DNA of 64,000 bases from Ichthyophonus hoferi (GCA_002751075.1 NAOQ01000069.1:1-64000); one strand, 5' to 3'. Positions 11,590 to 25,100 are shown, numbered from the stretch's first letter. Program-made: numbers and translations. The notes: generated from the letters alone by a model not told the origin.

Positions 11590-12245
11590 CTATTAGGAAA
11601 TGCGCTATACATGTGCAACTGCCAATTTACAGTCAGCCAACCCACCAGACACTCTGGCAAGCCCAAAAAAGCCATTTTGGGTACGGCTATGCACCTCTTG
11701 AAATACATTAGGACAACCACTGAAGAGTGCATAATTTACAAGAAGAAACCCCTCACAATCATTAGTTTGTCCAACACTTTCTTTGCTGCTGATCTACATA
11801 CATCCCAAAGCGCTTTGGGCTACATTATTTACTTATCTGGAAGAACAAATGATTGACTATCCAAGAAGCAGAGAAACACAACCTTATTTACCACAGAAAG
11901 TGAATAAATTGCTATGTCAACTACATGGCAGCAAATCTTGTACACTATTTCACTATCAGACTAACTGCAAACCAACACCAGATTTGTCACTTTACAAGCT
12001 AACAGCCAGTCCACAATTTGACTTTTTGAAAAGAGTTGCATTGTTAGAGGGATATGGTATGTGATAGTCCACTACTGATATATCTAAGACTATGTGGCCA
12101 ACAAGAAGATCAAGGTGACATTCAGCTCCAGAGAGTTCATAGCCACTAATTGCCTAACAAAGGCAATGTCCAATACAAACGTCAAATATGTGAAGGCCTT
12201 AATGAAGATGTTCTAACTTTATTAGTCCCTCTTTCTCTGTCCACT
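11590..12245 (+). mobile_element. Ty1/copia fossil, 3' end of pol (RNase H region)
   Basis: Plus-strand sequence in several frames resembles the copia reverse transcriptase/RNase H tail, for example HLLKYIRTTTEECIIY and a C-terminal TKAMSNTNVKYVKAL block of the kind found just before the 3' LTR. It is followed at 12281 by a purine-rich AAGGAGG and then the LTR at 12288. The element is broken in several places and incomplete: no matching gag, protease or integrase lies upstream in the expected order. It looks old. Confidence 0.6.
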
Positions 12246-12287
12246 CTCCGCCCAGCCACCATATTCAACACATCATTCACAAGGAGG

Positions 12288-12960
12288 TGATATGATCACA
12301 AAGATTAGTTATCACATACCAATCCGTAATTCATTACCCTCACAGGATTCGCAGGGTCTGGACCAATGACCATTGTACATTACAATGCCACACCAATCAA
12401 CCTATCTATAGCCAGAAACAACTTTTTTAAGGTGGAATTATTAGATCCCCCAAGATCTCTGCAAGGCAGATAAACAATATGCTACAAGATCGTTGACTCT
12501 GAATACACTCATTTAAAATTGATTTTGTTGATATATAGTGTACAAGCACTTACATTAGTGAATTGGCTAATGAAACATTCAAATTAAGAAACTGTAGTAT
12601 AGTCGTATCGAGATAATATCGGACACTCCTAGTGGATCTCCGAATTGTATTAGTCAATAAGAATATTTATGATTGGTTCCATTTAGATTATTGATCACAG
12701 CGATACAGGCGCTAACCAAAAAATGTCACCCGCTGCAAAACGAATATAAATGACGACAAGAAACATTAATAAAGCCCTGGCTGCTCACACATACTTGGCT
12801 CCCGGTACATCCGGGTATATGTGGCAACACCGCATGCCTGTGTACATGTACACTACCGATATAGGCAAATCCGAATACGTTCGTGACACAAAACTTCATT
12901 CATTTAATATTTGCTAAACAATATCATAATATATATATATTATAGTCCTATTATGTAACA
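12288..12960 (+). mobile_element. LTR of a Ty1/copia element (well delimited)
   Basis: The repeat begins TGATATGATCAC right after a purine tract (AAGGAGG, 12281-12287) and ends TATGTAACA at 12960. That gives the TG...CA ends of an LTR, about 673 bp. A TATAAAT box lies near 12736 and an AATAAA signal near 12765. Downstream, TTGGCGACTCCGAAGCC from about 12965 could be a tRNA primer-binding site (TGG start). Its first ~110 bp recur at 13873-13980 next to the duplicated internal segment. An LTR with pol upstream and a primer-binding site downstream suggests a tandem arrangement of two elements sharing one LTR. Confidence 0.55.
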
Positions 12961-12965
12961 CTCAA

Positions 12966-15050
12966 TTGGCGACTCCGAAGCCTGTGAACAAGTCATTAGA
13001 ACTACCACAGATTGCTATAGGGTTATGGGCCCACCACGCTTCCACTACGCCACTCTGCTACGTACAGATTCTGATACAATATAATATTATATACTATTAC
13101 ATATTACTGCATACATATAGATTATATTAAAGTAGAATTGGTTTATTACATCAGAACACCTGAGTGTCAGAAGCAACTATCAAATAGTACTTCAACGCTT
13201 AGTACATAATTAATAATCTTCAAACTGGATCCACAGTCAATACGGTTTGGCCATAATTAATTGCTTAGTAGATTGTAGTTAATTAAATATAATTACACAC
13301 TTAACTAGGACTACTAGTATTTATAAAATGTACTGGCTTTGCTAGTATTTATTAATAGTTTAATCATGGTGCAGCTGCTTAAATATATAACCAGTCTGGT
13401 CTTCTACCAAGTACTCCAGCTAATATAAAATAAAATGAAGTTTTTATGAGCCTACTGAAAGACCTCATATATTATGGGCCTACACCTAATATGTCCTTGG
13501 AAGCCTTCAATCTACAGACAACTAGCATATTAGGTACTGTACACCTCTGAATAGTCAGGAATCGTTTGACAAAGAATATCTTGAGACATAACCTAGCCAG
13601 CGGTGAAGGAGAAGTTGATGATCTAAGAAGGGAAAAAGATTCAGTATAAAGCAGATCCGCAATAGAATCGAAAGACATAATATAAATAAATAATTAGGAT
13701 AAGCTAAATAAATTTCTAGAGAAGTTTTTAACCCATATTTGATGACTGATAATAGTGACTTTTTATTGTTTTCAGAACTTATTATATATGCATCATCATG
13801 GAATGTCCAATAACTATGTGTGCAAAGTTCTGATTTGTCTTCTATGCATAGGAAAGTGTTATGTTATGACCGCAAATATTAGTCACACACCAACCGTTAA
13901 TACGTCACTATTACGTAATTCACAAGTTATGAACCAATCACCATCCTATAGTACAATGCCGTACCAATCAACATATAGTTGGAAGCAACTCCCTTGGAGT
14001 CGAAATGTCTGTATCCCCGTAGATTTTACATAGGTATACATAGACTACAATATTATATATTATTATATATTATTACTTGGGACGCATAGAATAAATTTAA
14101 GTAGAATTGCTTTATTACATCAGCAAGATTAAGTGTACATAAGTAACTATCAAATAGCATCTTAATAGATTTGTATGTTAGTGCTCAAACTTATATCATA
14201 GCCAAGAGTTGATTATTATTAATTGTTTAGTAATCATAGTTAGCATAACTAAACACTAGGATTTAGGATTTACTGGAATTTTTATTAGGTAAATAAGGTT
14301 TCAATTTTTCTAGCACTTCATTACAGTTTAGTTATGTTATAAATGAGTAACTACAAGGTCAGCCAGGACTTCTCTATTACAAAATATTTCATTAAAATTA
14401 AAATAATGTTTTTGGCGAGCCTCCCAAAAGATCACAAAACAATTGGTCTATTGATTAACATGTCCCTGGACGCATCCAATAAAAAAACTGTTAATATTTT
14501 ATGCACATCCGGTCCAACGCATTTTGAATTTAACATTATATTAACCGGTTTTAACACTGCCTCACTCTCAATTAATATTAATTTGGCCAATAAGAACAAC
14601 TAGATACACTATTCCTACAACACTCAGTAAACTAGGTATATCCAAATATCATACCAAGAACTGAAGGGAAGGTTGTTGATTTAGAAAAAGACATTATCTA
14701 TTAACCTCAGTAGAGGAAGCCGATTTTAAATCAATTACATCCGCAATAGAAAGTCAATATGTATATTCGCAAAGATCTTATGGATTTCTATAAAAAATTA
14801 TACGCAACATATATAGTGAATAACAAATACACCAGGAAAGCAATACCAACCCTTCCTTCCGCTTCCTTATAATCTGAAGCATTATATCAATTCTATCCTA
14901 TAATGTAGTTATGATCTCATTCGTTAATAATGGCAGCCAATGACTTTTAGAAAGTGGAGCTGATCTGAACATATCTAAGACCACCACCTATCACAAGAGA
15001 TGCCAACAACCTCCACAACACTATCAATCATATTGCCTATTCATAATGTA
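12966..15050 (+). mobile_element. Ty1/copia fossil, gag/protease-like region with internal direct duplication
   Basis: Downstream of the LTR, the segment 13080-13690 is repeated as 14045-14770 (offset about 966 bp, clearly diverged). A matching block is AGTAGAATTG(G/C)TTTATTACATCAG, followed by AACTATCAAATAG. Between the two copies lies a truncated LTR start (13873-14040). Both copies carry short gag-like coding traces, and a protease-like trace follows near 14.95 kb. The remains are heavily broken. The pattern fits two successive insertions of related elements, or LTR-mediated tandem duplication followed by decay. Confidence 0.5.
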
Positions 15051-16114
15051 ATAATTTTTAGTGGAGATAAAATCAAAAGTAGTAGACCTTTTTTTCAGTC
15101 TTAATGCCAAATTATTTATGTCAGCCTTACTGCGGCTAGAGCCTTTTAAACTCTATGATATAAAATACTATATATAGATTTAATAGCAACCTGCTATTAA
15201 CTAGGTATCACTGTAACCATCTGATCTATGGTGTTTATGTAGCTATGCTAGAAAGGCCTTTCTCGGTACAAATTGTAATATACAGTATATATATTAATTA
15301 ATAACTTAGTATTAAGTAGTTATAACATTAGTTATTTTGGCTTATGTTGTATAGGTGGATTTATCTAACAGATCTGCTGCAATCTAATCACAAATCATTA
15401 ATCACACATTGATCTGTAAGATTGGGTATATACTTATACCCTTCCAATGACATCATGATGAGGCTTAATTATGGGAAATTTATAGTTTTAATTATCTTAA
15501 TTATTTTACTATACGAAAAGCAAATACACAATCATATATATATATTAATAATAATATAATAAAATAAAATTAACAGTAATATAATATAATCATAAAATTG
15601 AAACTATAAAATTAAAGTTATAAAATTGAAAATACTATAATATAGTAGCTTGTACACAAAAGTTCAAAAATAAGCTTAGGGCTAGAACTTCAGCGCAATC
15701 GAACTAAATAAAAACATTCCTAATACTGTTATTACAATTCACTTTGTATAGTGCTATATAATTTAAAGTTATTATATTAATAATTTACATTAAGTACTAA
15801 TTAAAGTATTAAAATTTATTAAAATTTAAACTTTTTGTTTCTATGTAGAACATATAATAATAATAAATAAGCCTTCATTTTAAAATTATATGTCAAACCA
15901 TGTCGCACGGTCCTTCTGACCCTGCGTATATATCTTGGGGTATTTTATTAATTAGAGCCTTAGTGGGCAACTATTGGGTTACTAAGGTCTCAGATGCCTG
16001 ACAATTCCACACAAAACATATACAGTTATTATGTAGTAGTAAAAGTAGTTGTGTGTGACTCACTTGGCTTTATTTCTAAGGTAGAATCAGCAAGGCCTAA
16101 GCTATAATATAATA

Positions 16115-16167
<53 letters not shown>

Positions 16168-17219
16168 GCTATATAATAGCCTTACACTATAAATCAACTA
16201 TCAACAAACAAGCAAAGCAATTAATACACCATAGCCTTTCTTTTATCCTTTTATTTGTCCAGTGATATTCTTTTTTATATTTTATATCATATTACTTTAT
16301 AAACCTACCCTTTATAACTCGACACGAGTATTTCTATCTATCGTACAGCGCCATTATCTACGCGTTATATACGGTATATACATGTGTATATTGTTGTATG
16401 TTGTATTATCTACGCGTTATATACGGTATATACCTGTGTATATATATGTATTTTGCTGTACGTTGTATGTTGTATTTATGATGTTATGCGCGGACATAAA
16501 TATTGTATCTGATCTATATAGTATAGTAATGAATACAAAATTATGTGTAAAGCAATAATAAGTATAGGCTTATGTATGTACATTACCCTTTGTCTACATG
16601 TTATGTATATATATTATTATGTTGTATGTTGTGTTGTATTTATTGTGTTATGCGTTGATGTAGGGATTGTATCTAGTCTATGTGGTATAGTAATGTATAT
16701 AAAATTGTGTATTGTATTGTAGTAATATGTATAGGGTTACGTATGGATGTGCATTAATTACATGTGCTTTCAAGATGTTTGATAAGTAGATTTTTTTTAT
16801 AGCCTAGTTATATTATGTATTTATAACGTATAACTACTTTTTTACAGCGTAACATATGTGGGCTCTTTAATGTATGGAAAAAGTTATTGCTTATCATGAA
16901 AGTCCCGTATACTATTACCTATATAGTGATTTATTATTATTGTTATTATTATCATTATTATTATTATATCATGTTATTTATATATATATTATATCATTAT
17001 ATCATTTTAGTATTGTTTTATTTTATAATATATAATATATATAATATAATGTAATATACTATACTTTGGCCATTACTTCTCTTGTTTGTTATATATTTTA
17101 TAACATATATATATATATATATTATTACTAACATCTATAACAGTATCATCAGGTGTAGTACCACTTTGATTTGTACTTCTGTTCTGGCCCATTGACTCAA
17201 ATAACCATATTATTAAACC
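15051..17219. repeat. Gene-free interval with simple and tandem repeats
   Basis: (AAT)n runs at 16108-16167. In 16348-16460 a ~60-bp unit containing TTATCTACGCGTTATATACG is present twice. A longer unit of about 150 bp is repeated directly at roughly 16465-16600 and 16625-16760 (TTATG(C)G, GATCTATATAGTATAGTAATG / GTCTATGTGGTATAGTAATG). No gene supported. The coiled-coil gene starts at the end of this interval. Confidence 0.55.
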
Positions 17220-18433
17220 ATGACGGCTGCGGGAGACCAAGAAAATGGTATATATAGCAAGCCATTGTTGTAGTGTTATATAGTATATAAATGAGTTGTA
17301 TATTATAGTATAGTATATTATGTGATGGTATGGTATGTTACGTTATAGTATATTATGATATAGTATAGTATAGTATGTTATGTTATAGTATAGTATGTTA
17401 TGTTATAGTATAGTATGTTATGTTATAGTATAGTATATTATATTATGGTATGGTATGTTATTTTGTGCTATGGTATGTTATGTCATAATATAGTATATTT
17501 TGTTATGGTATATTATATTATGGTATAGTATATTATATTATAGTATGGTATGTTATTTTATATTATGTTATTTTATGTTATTGCTATGTTATTTTATAGT
17601 ATAGTATATTATGCTATGCTGTGTTATATACTATGCTATGTTATGGTATAATATGTTATACTCCATTACACTATATTATACTATACTATATAATACCGTA
17701 CACTCTCACACCTAACCCCACCATTGTATCCAATACAAAACAACCAAATTATAACCATTATAGCATAAACTATAAAACGAAGTAAAATAGATATTTACCC
17801 TCTTCCCACCTACCAATCGTGTCTCAGACCAGGTAGATATTGATGATCTACGCGCACGCGCCACTATGGTTGGTCTACCAGCTGAGGCTGCTATGGAGAT
17901 GGAGGCTAGCGAATTAAAACACTTGGTTCAGAAATTAGAATCTATGCAGGTCTGTTATTGGATGGGATTTGATATTATAATATATATGTAAATGTAGATA
18001 GAGTTTGGTGTGATTTAATAATGCAAATAATGCATACATATAATATATGATAAGATAATATTCATTCACATATATATTTTCTATCTATATTTATATATTA
18101 TTTCCAATTGGTTCAATATACATTTAAATCTTACTTTGAAATGTATGTCATCATTTACTAAACATCTTACATATAAATATACTATTTCCTCCCTATCTAT
18201 AGGGTGTATTAATGGAGGAAAGCGAGCAATTGGAGACCCAAGCTGTTTCCATTCGTCGAGGGCAATACACCCGCGACATTGATACGCTGACAAGAGCCAA
18301 TGACCGTCTAGATACTGAGATAGAGCGCCTAACCACTCACATTTTTTCCTTACACTCAGTCCTATTGGATAGTGGCAATGGTAGTTTAATTGATTATGAG
18401 GCTAGAGGTAATTTGAATCTCCCGCTCTTTTAA
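17220..18433 (+). CDS. Small coiled-coil protein, three coding exons, 126 aa
   Basis: Exons 17220-17247 (28 nt, phase 1 end), 17828-17949 (phase 0 end) and 18203-18433. Phases agree at both junctions and the reading ends at TAA 18431-18433. The protein starts MTAAGDQEND, then an acidic/amphipathic region (DDLRARATMVGLPAEAAMEM). From about residue 33 a heptad-patterned helix follows to about residue 95 (for example ASELKHLVQKLESMQ and RDIDTLTRANDRLDTEIERL), then a short non-helical tail. I do not recognise the family; size and coiled coil suggest a subunit of a larger complex. Intron 1 (17248-17827) contains a ~350-bp array of 5- and 15-20-bp units (TATAGTATGTTATGT). The start codon choice rests on phase agreement with exon 2. 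Confidence 0.65.
17281..17690. repeat. Intronic minisatellite of TATAGTATGTTATGT type
   Basis: Consecutive 5-bp units (TATAG, TATGT, TATTA) organise into 15-20-bp higher units, cleanest at 17350-17430. It lies wholly inside intron 1 of the coiled-coil gene. Confidence 0.8.
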
Positions 18434-18659
18434 TTCAAAAGGGCCAAGACTATGTCTGAGTAGATTACTAGCGGGCAACGATGAGTGTAAATAAAAGGCG
18501 CTAATTGAAAATGCCTAGTTTGGTTGGAAGATACGATAGTGTATAGTGCTTATTTATTTATTTGTCTCCAATAAGATTTGAATACGTAGAGATTTATTTA
18601 GTAATCTTCAATAATGCGGTGCTAATTTATTTTACCAATAGTTTGAAAACATGTAACTT

Positions 18660-19235
18660 AGAATGGATTGCAGTTATGATGTTACTGTGTTGTAGTCATT
18701 ACCTTATTGTGTTATAATTATTATCTTACTGTGTTGTAGTTATTATATTACTGTGTTGTGGTTATTATCTTACTATACGATACTTACTATCTTACCCATG
18801 ATATATAGCAGTCACTATTGCAAGCTAAGAATTAAATAAAGGGAAATAACCTTATTCGATATACCTTGAGAAAAACCAGATGAGGATACTATCCCAGAAA
18901 GAATCCTTTTATAGCTTAATAAATATAGTATACTATATATAGACCTCTTGATAATCTGGTCATTAATTAAACAAATATTAATAATAGTATAGTGCTAATT
19001 AGATTGTTAATTATAAATAATAGCTTAATAATAAGACTAAGTAATTACTGGTTTTATACTGCACTTGTTTTTTTCCATTTATGTGGTGTACGCAGTTATA
19101 TTTGATAATATATAGACTACTTAATAATTTGTTCATTAATTAATTTGGTATTAAAAAGATTGATAATAGCCAATAGAATACTTAATAATTTGTCCATTAT
19201 CTAATTTGTCATTAAAAATATTGATAATAGGTTAA
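18660..19235. repeat. Two degenerate tandem arrays in an otherwise gene-free interval
   Basis: Stretch 18672-18782 has about five ~24-bp units of the form TTACTGTGTTGTAGTTATTA. Further on, a ~60-bp unit (AGACTACTTAATAATTTGTT...GATTGATAATAG) occurs at about 18940, 19113 and 19175. The interval 18434-20300 contains no gene I can support. Confidence 0.6.
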
Positions 19236-19565
19236 TATTACATAATCAATTAAGGTAGATTATAACTGTTTTTCACTCACGTTTTGTATATAGCTATAGT
19301 CATAATGGATAACATATACCCACAACCAAATATCCGCCTAATTATCATGCCAACTATAATAGCGCTAGTGATTTCTTTCAGAATAATACTACAAAAAGAA
19401 AAAGAAAAACAAGGGTCACTGCCACTATATACCTCTATATTATAACTATAGTTACTTGCTTCATGCTTACAAGGAAGATATGAAGTATAGTATATTCTTA
19501 AGGCAAATAAAAGGAATGACTTATGTAATTGCTACTATTATTTATTAATTATTATTATTATTATT

Positions 19566-20164
19566 NNNNNNNNNNNNNNNNNNNNNNNNNNNNNNNNNNN
19601 NNNNNNNNNNNNNNNNNNNNNNNNNNNNNNNNNNNNNNNNNNNNNNNNNNNNNNNNNNNNNNNNNNNNNNNNNNNNNNNNNNNNNNNNNNNNNNNNNNNN
19701 NNNNNNNNNNNNNNNNNNNNNNNNNNNNNNNNNNNNNNNNNNNNNNNNNNNNNNNNNNNNNNNNNNNNNNNNNNNNNNNNNNNNNNNNNNNNNNNNNNNN
19801 NNNNNNNNNNNNNNNNNNNNNNNNNNNNNNNNNNNNNNNNNNNNNNNNNNNNNNNNNNNNNNNNNNNNNNNNNNNNNNNNNNNNNNNNNNNNNNNNNNNN
19901 NNNNNNNNNNNNNNNNNNNNNNNNNNNNNNNNNNNNNNNNNNNNNNNNNNNNNNNNNNNNNNNNNNNNNNNNNNNNNNNNNNNNNNNNNNNNNNNNNNNN
20001 NNNNNNNNNNNNNNNNNNNNNNNNNNNNNNNNNNNNNNNNNNNNNNNNNNNNNNNNNNNNNNNNNNNNNNNNNNNNNNNNNNNNNNNNNNNNNNNNNNNN
20101 NNNNNNNNNNNNNNNNNNNNNNNNNNNNNNNNNNNNNNNNNNNNNNNNNNNNNNNNNNNNNNNN
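19566..20164. other. Assembly gap (N run) inside an (ATT)n tract
   Basis: 599 unknown bases flanked on both sides by ATT trinucleotide repeats, so the gap is probably an unresolved microsatellite. Confidence 0.95.
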
Positions 20165-20194
<30 letters not shown>

Positions 20195-20202
<8 letters not shown>

Positions 20203-20325
20203 CGTCCATTATTGTTATTTTAATTATAATGATTATTTTCGTCAATTATTAATAATAATTATTATTATTATCGTGCATTATTGTTATTATAATTATAATG
20301 ATTATTTTCGTCAATTATTAATAAT
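20195..20325. repeat. Direct duplication, ~69-bp unit
   Basis: Two adjacent copies of a unit containing CATTATTGTTAT, ATAATTATAATGATTATTTT and CGTCAATTATTAATAAT lie immediately right of the gap. Confidence 0.8.
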
Positions 20326-20863
20326 TAATATTAATAATTTTGAATTGAGTGCTACTACACGATTTTCCAATTCTAAATATAATATAATATATTTATAAAA
20401 GTATTCAAAAATTGGAAATAAAATATCATAAAATACAATGATCGTATGTGGTGGAAGTGTGTTGGGCGTAGTAACCCTGTCTGAGTATTGTTGACGACGG
20501 GTTGGCAACGTCGTAATTTCTCTATTACTGGCGGAAGACTTGGGTTGTTGCCGTCCGACAAGTCTTCTTTCTCCGTTGACGGTTTTCGTCTCCCTGGTTA
20601 ACACCCCTAACGACGAATCCTGCTCACTGGAGCTCGTCGATAACTCTACCTTGTGTTTTATCGCGGGGCGTCTCGACATCACTTGACGTCGTATTGAAAA
20701 CTGAGCCGTAGTAAAATAAGTCTTCTTTTATTTTATCTTTTAATTTCAGGGGTCCCAACCTAATGTGGAACATTTTATTATATACTTGAATTGCACTGTA
20801 ATTCATCGCTAAAATATAATCCTTAATAGATTTCCAATCGTATGCATTTAATAGTGAACCCAT
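20311..20863 (-). CDS. Unassigned coding block in a GC-richer patch
   Basis: Two overlapping minus-strand frames look protein-like. One runs from an ATG at 20863 to 20624 and contains LNAYDWKSIKDYILAMNYSA. The other begins at an ATG at 20679 (MSRRPAIKHKVELSTSSSEQ), is basic and Ser/Thr-rich, and stays open to 20311, although its last ~35 codons are plain AT-rich sequence. The stretch 20440-20690 is visibly richer in G and C (CGTCG-type words) than anything nearby. Either these are two exons with an unseen splice, a first exon plus 5' UTR, or the remains of a mobile element. No family recognised. Confidence 0.35.
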
Positions 20864-20879
20864 TTGTATCTGTTATGAT

Positions 20880-22192
20880 ATTTATCGGACGCTAAGAGGC
20901 AATCGATGACCGCATAATTCTAAACCCTAAACTTTAAGAACTGCACATCTATACCTTATTGGCTTAATATATCTTGAACCTCTGTGGACCTGTTATCTAT
21001 TGGATTAACTTATCCGTACTTAAACTACCCAGTCCGGAGCTATGATATATGGTACTCTATGCGCGATCTCTCGATATCGCAGCATGATTAAATACCATTT
21101 TTTTAACAATGTAACTAATCATAGAGAGGTTAGTTGCTAATCGTTAAATGCCATTTGCGAATAAATAACTTTAAACAGTAAATACAGTGCAACCAAGTCT
21201 AAAATCCTTAAATCGAGTCCCAAAAACCATATACCTTTATCACACTTTAACATAGCTACTAAGACAGCTGAGGATAGAGCAAACAGACGCGCTTTCTCTT
21301 AACATCATAATTATCTCAACCTTGTATTGAAAGCAGATCAAAGCTAAGGGCTGCCTCTATTGCAAGAAACACTTCCATACAACACTTAATTGGAGCATCC
21401 AACCCCGTGAACAGATCACCAGCACCAACCACAGATTGCTATATATGTCTGGGTTTGAAAGCGTACAAACCATTCTTTGCACACCATTGAAATACATATA
21501 TATCATTCATATGTTTAATATCATATGCTATGTTTTCTTATGTTATAATACACCCTACCATTCGAAATACTTATCGTAATTGTGTTGCTATCCTGTAGCA
21601 ACTACTACCAGATCTCTAACCATCTGCAAACAATGATACAATCACCAGTTAAACCCAATTAGGATAATTTATAATCATTCCTTTTTTGGACTAGCCTATC
21701 ACAATCACAAGACAAAATTAAATCATTCAAGTCTGACTTTGGCATGCCATTGGAGAGATATAAATAATAATAAAATAAACCCTTTCTATCTTGTAATGTA
21801 CAAGCGTGTTGACATGGCTTACAACTATACACTTGCCATGCTAAATAGAGACAGATACAGTAGATCCTAAAGATAATAATGTACACAATTGTCACTTATT
21901 TTAAGTTATACATCTTAATATATTCTTAGGTAATTATAGCAAAAATACCTTCACTAATCAGTTTTCACGATCCTGCAATCATATTATTTACAATAAAAAA
22001 ATAAAGTGACAATAACTGGCTATCTTAATGTAATCGTATTCATCCAAAACTAAACAAAACCAACAGAACCTCAGATTAGGCCTTCACTGAATCTAAACAG
22101 AGGTACATAACAATGACGCATAGGATATCTTCCTCCTAAGAGTCATAGTATTGCAAGTCATTGATAGCTGTACTGAGATGCGAATAATATTA
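20880..22192. mobile_element. Possible LTR-element remnant, otherwise gene-free
   Basis: At about 21383-21440 the sequence TTAATTGGAGCATCCAACCC, continuing with GTGAACAGATCACCAG and CCACAGATTGCTATA, is a diverged copy of the region just downstream of the LTR at 12963-13020. A second, older member of that copia family probably left its primer-binding region here. I could not delimit an LTR. Nothing else in the interval is supportable. Confidence 0.35.
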
Positions 22193-25100
22193 CTACAGGA
22201 GAAAGGGAACTATAGGATTTGGGTTAAGAATCGATCTAACCACGTGTTGTAGTCTGGTGCTAACATAGGTCAGACTGGCTTCTATTGGTCGTGACTTTCC
22301 CACTAAATTATTGGTGGAGAACGTACCATCGTGTAAACCTGTAGTTGGATAGGTCCTAGTCTGTAGTCCGTCCTGTGTGGATGTGTGTATGTGTATGTGT
22401 ATATGTGGTAAATGTATGTATGTATGATGTATGCATGTGTATGTGTTGTAAGTATGTAAAGATATATATGCCGTGTGTGAATACATACACAACGCCCAAA
22501 CGGGAGAAATAAAGAGGTCACGGAGAGTCAGTATTAAAAACAATATTGGAGTCAACCATAACAGGCACATCCTACTACGTGTACATATTGTACATACACA
22601 GCAGAACATAAAAATTGAAAGACAAACATACTCAATAATATAATTAGCAGGAGCTATTATAACCAAGAAGACCTATTGGATAAAAGAAAAATTAAACTAT
22701 TAAACTCACCACTAAATGGTGATCCAGTAAAGACACGGCCATCTGTGCATACCCCATACCCCTGGGCCCTCTCATGTTGATAAATTCTGGTTTGTCATCC
22801 ACAGGCAGAAAGGGCAGGTCCCAGTGTCGGTGGTATCTTTTCTTTTTCTGATATGACTGTATACAAAGGGTTATCAGTGTGTTTTTGTTTATGTTTTTAG
22901 TTTTTGTAAAGGTTCTAGTATAGTATAATAGTATAAGAGTACAATGGTTAGGAAAGTGTTGTACATTACAAAGAAATGGAAAAGATAGAGATAACCAATG
23001 GAAATATAAAGTAGATGAGGGGCGAACCTATGGGAAGAAGAGCGATAAAAGGAGATAGGGTAGGAGGAGATTAAAACGAAAGAAGGAAAAGAAGGAATAA
23101 GTTACAATGAGAGGTGCAGAGGGAAAAGGTAGACTGGGCTAAGATAATATATATCTATATGGGTTGTGGTTATGATTATGGTTATAGTTATAGTTACAGT
23201 TATAGTTATGTTTATAGATATGTTATAATTTTGTTATGGCTACGGTTATATATATATATATGTTTAATAATTGTCAAAGAAAATTAGCAGAGTTATGTTA
23301 TGGACATGTTAGTTGATAAGAAAGAACATGTTTTAAAATAACAATGGTATATAAAGAAGTGGTATGAAATAGAAAGGATAGTAAGATAGGGAGATGGATA
23401 TCAGTTATTAACGATAGGATAGAGAGAGAGAGAGAGAGAAAAGGTATTAATAAGGAAAAGGAACGGAGGTGTGTGTGTACGTAATAATATAATACAATAT
23501 AATATGACATAGTGATAAGTAATAATAATAGTAATAATATAGCAGTAATATAGTACAATACAGTATAATATACTATAATATGGTAATAACTATACTCTCT
23601 TACCTGAGCTAATTCTGTGTATGGAACTGAACCCTGAAAGATAGGGGTATTAATACCATCTGATGATGCTACCAACTCCACACATACCATATCCTCTTCC
23701 TATATACGTATACATACAGTAGTATATTATTACATAGACAGGTTAGTATTGCATTTACATATAGGATTTAAAATTACTTTAAGCCAATACTAAAATTATT
23801 TAAAAATAATTTATAACATCATAGTATTTGTCAAATATGCGTTTACTCTTTTATGTTGTTATGCTAGTTTAGTCTAATGTCCTGTTTATTATGATACCCG
23901 CACCCTCTAAACACATATGGGTTATTTTATTATTTTAGTGTATTATTATATTATATTATATTATATTATATTGCATTATTGCATTATTATATTATATTAT
24001 TTTCGAAGTAATCAAAATTAATATGAGGATAGCCTATATATATATATATATATACATTCCAAGTATTTTACTTAAAATAAAGTTCATTTTTGATTGTTAT
24101 CTTTATACCTTACTATTGCCATTAATAAACTGGAGCATGGCATGAATTGTAATATATGCACGCTTTCCCACCAACCACCAATAACCAACATCATACCATT
24201 CTCCCTCTTTCTCTATCCGCTTACTAACCTGACATACAACATCCTTAAAGCAGTCCTCAAAATCATCAATAGTAAAAAAGAGGTTGGGATACGTGATTTC
24301 ATTGGTCGGTGGTTTGTGGGTTTCCATGCGTGTACGACTAGGAGATGGATAAACTCTTTTTTGAGTCTGTGTAGAATACCATGTATAAGAACATATATAG
24401 TATGTATAGGGATATAGATACTATGTATAAGAATATGTATGGGGTTGGTGTATAATAAACTGCATACCAGCCATACTATCTGTGTATATGTAAGACTTCT
24501 TTCCTATTTGTACTCTCTCCTTATATCATTTTCTGTTTTTGCCCTGTCATTACTACATAGTTATTATTATTATATAGATTATTCTAGTAGGTGTTGAGAT
24601 TGGTAGATCATAGATTTATTTATTAGAATCGACAGTTCTTATTGTTTGAACCCGATCGTTGTGATCACAATCTTGATTTATGATAGTAATATAGAATAGT
24701 AGTCTTGAATAAAGAATAGTAGGGTATAGTAGTGTACAATGCAGTGTATAGTGTAATATATACTGTATAGTTTTAGTAAACTATAAAAGCATGTAACTAT
24801 AAAAGCATGTTCTAGAGCGAATCCGAATCATGGGTTTTAATGTTCATAATTACGGCGTATTATTTTCACTAAGTAATTATATGTAATGTATTATACTGTA
24901 TTGAATAAGATAGTGTACTGTGTAATGTATATGTATATAAGTTATACTTCAAGCTTAGTATATGTGTATATCATATTATAAAAAATAGTAAAGTATAATA
25001 TACGATAATATAATGAAATTGAGTATCACATAATATATAATATAATACAACAAAATAAAACATAATAAAATATAGTATAATATGAAAAAATAAAAAATGA

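Noticed and set aside
19538-20398. Long frames spanning the N run at 19566-20164, and similar ones at 39184-39870 and 61488-62203
   Set aside because: They consist mainly of unknown bases and microsatellite.
22193-22666. 157-codon minus-strand frame as a separate gene
   Set aside because: Only its last 60 codons after the acceptor at 22373 are coding; they form the terminal exon of the KIAA0930 homologue.
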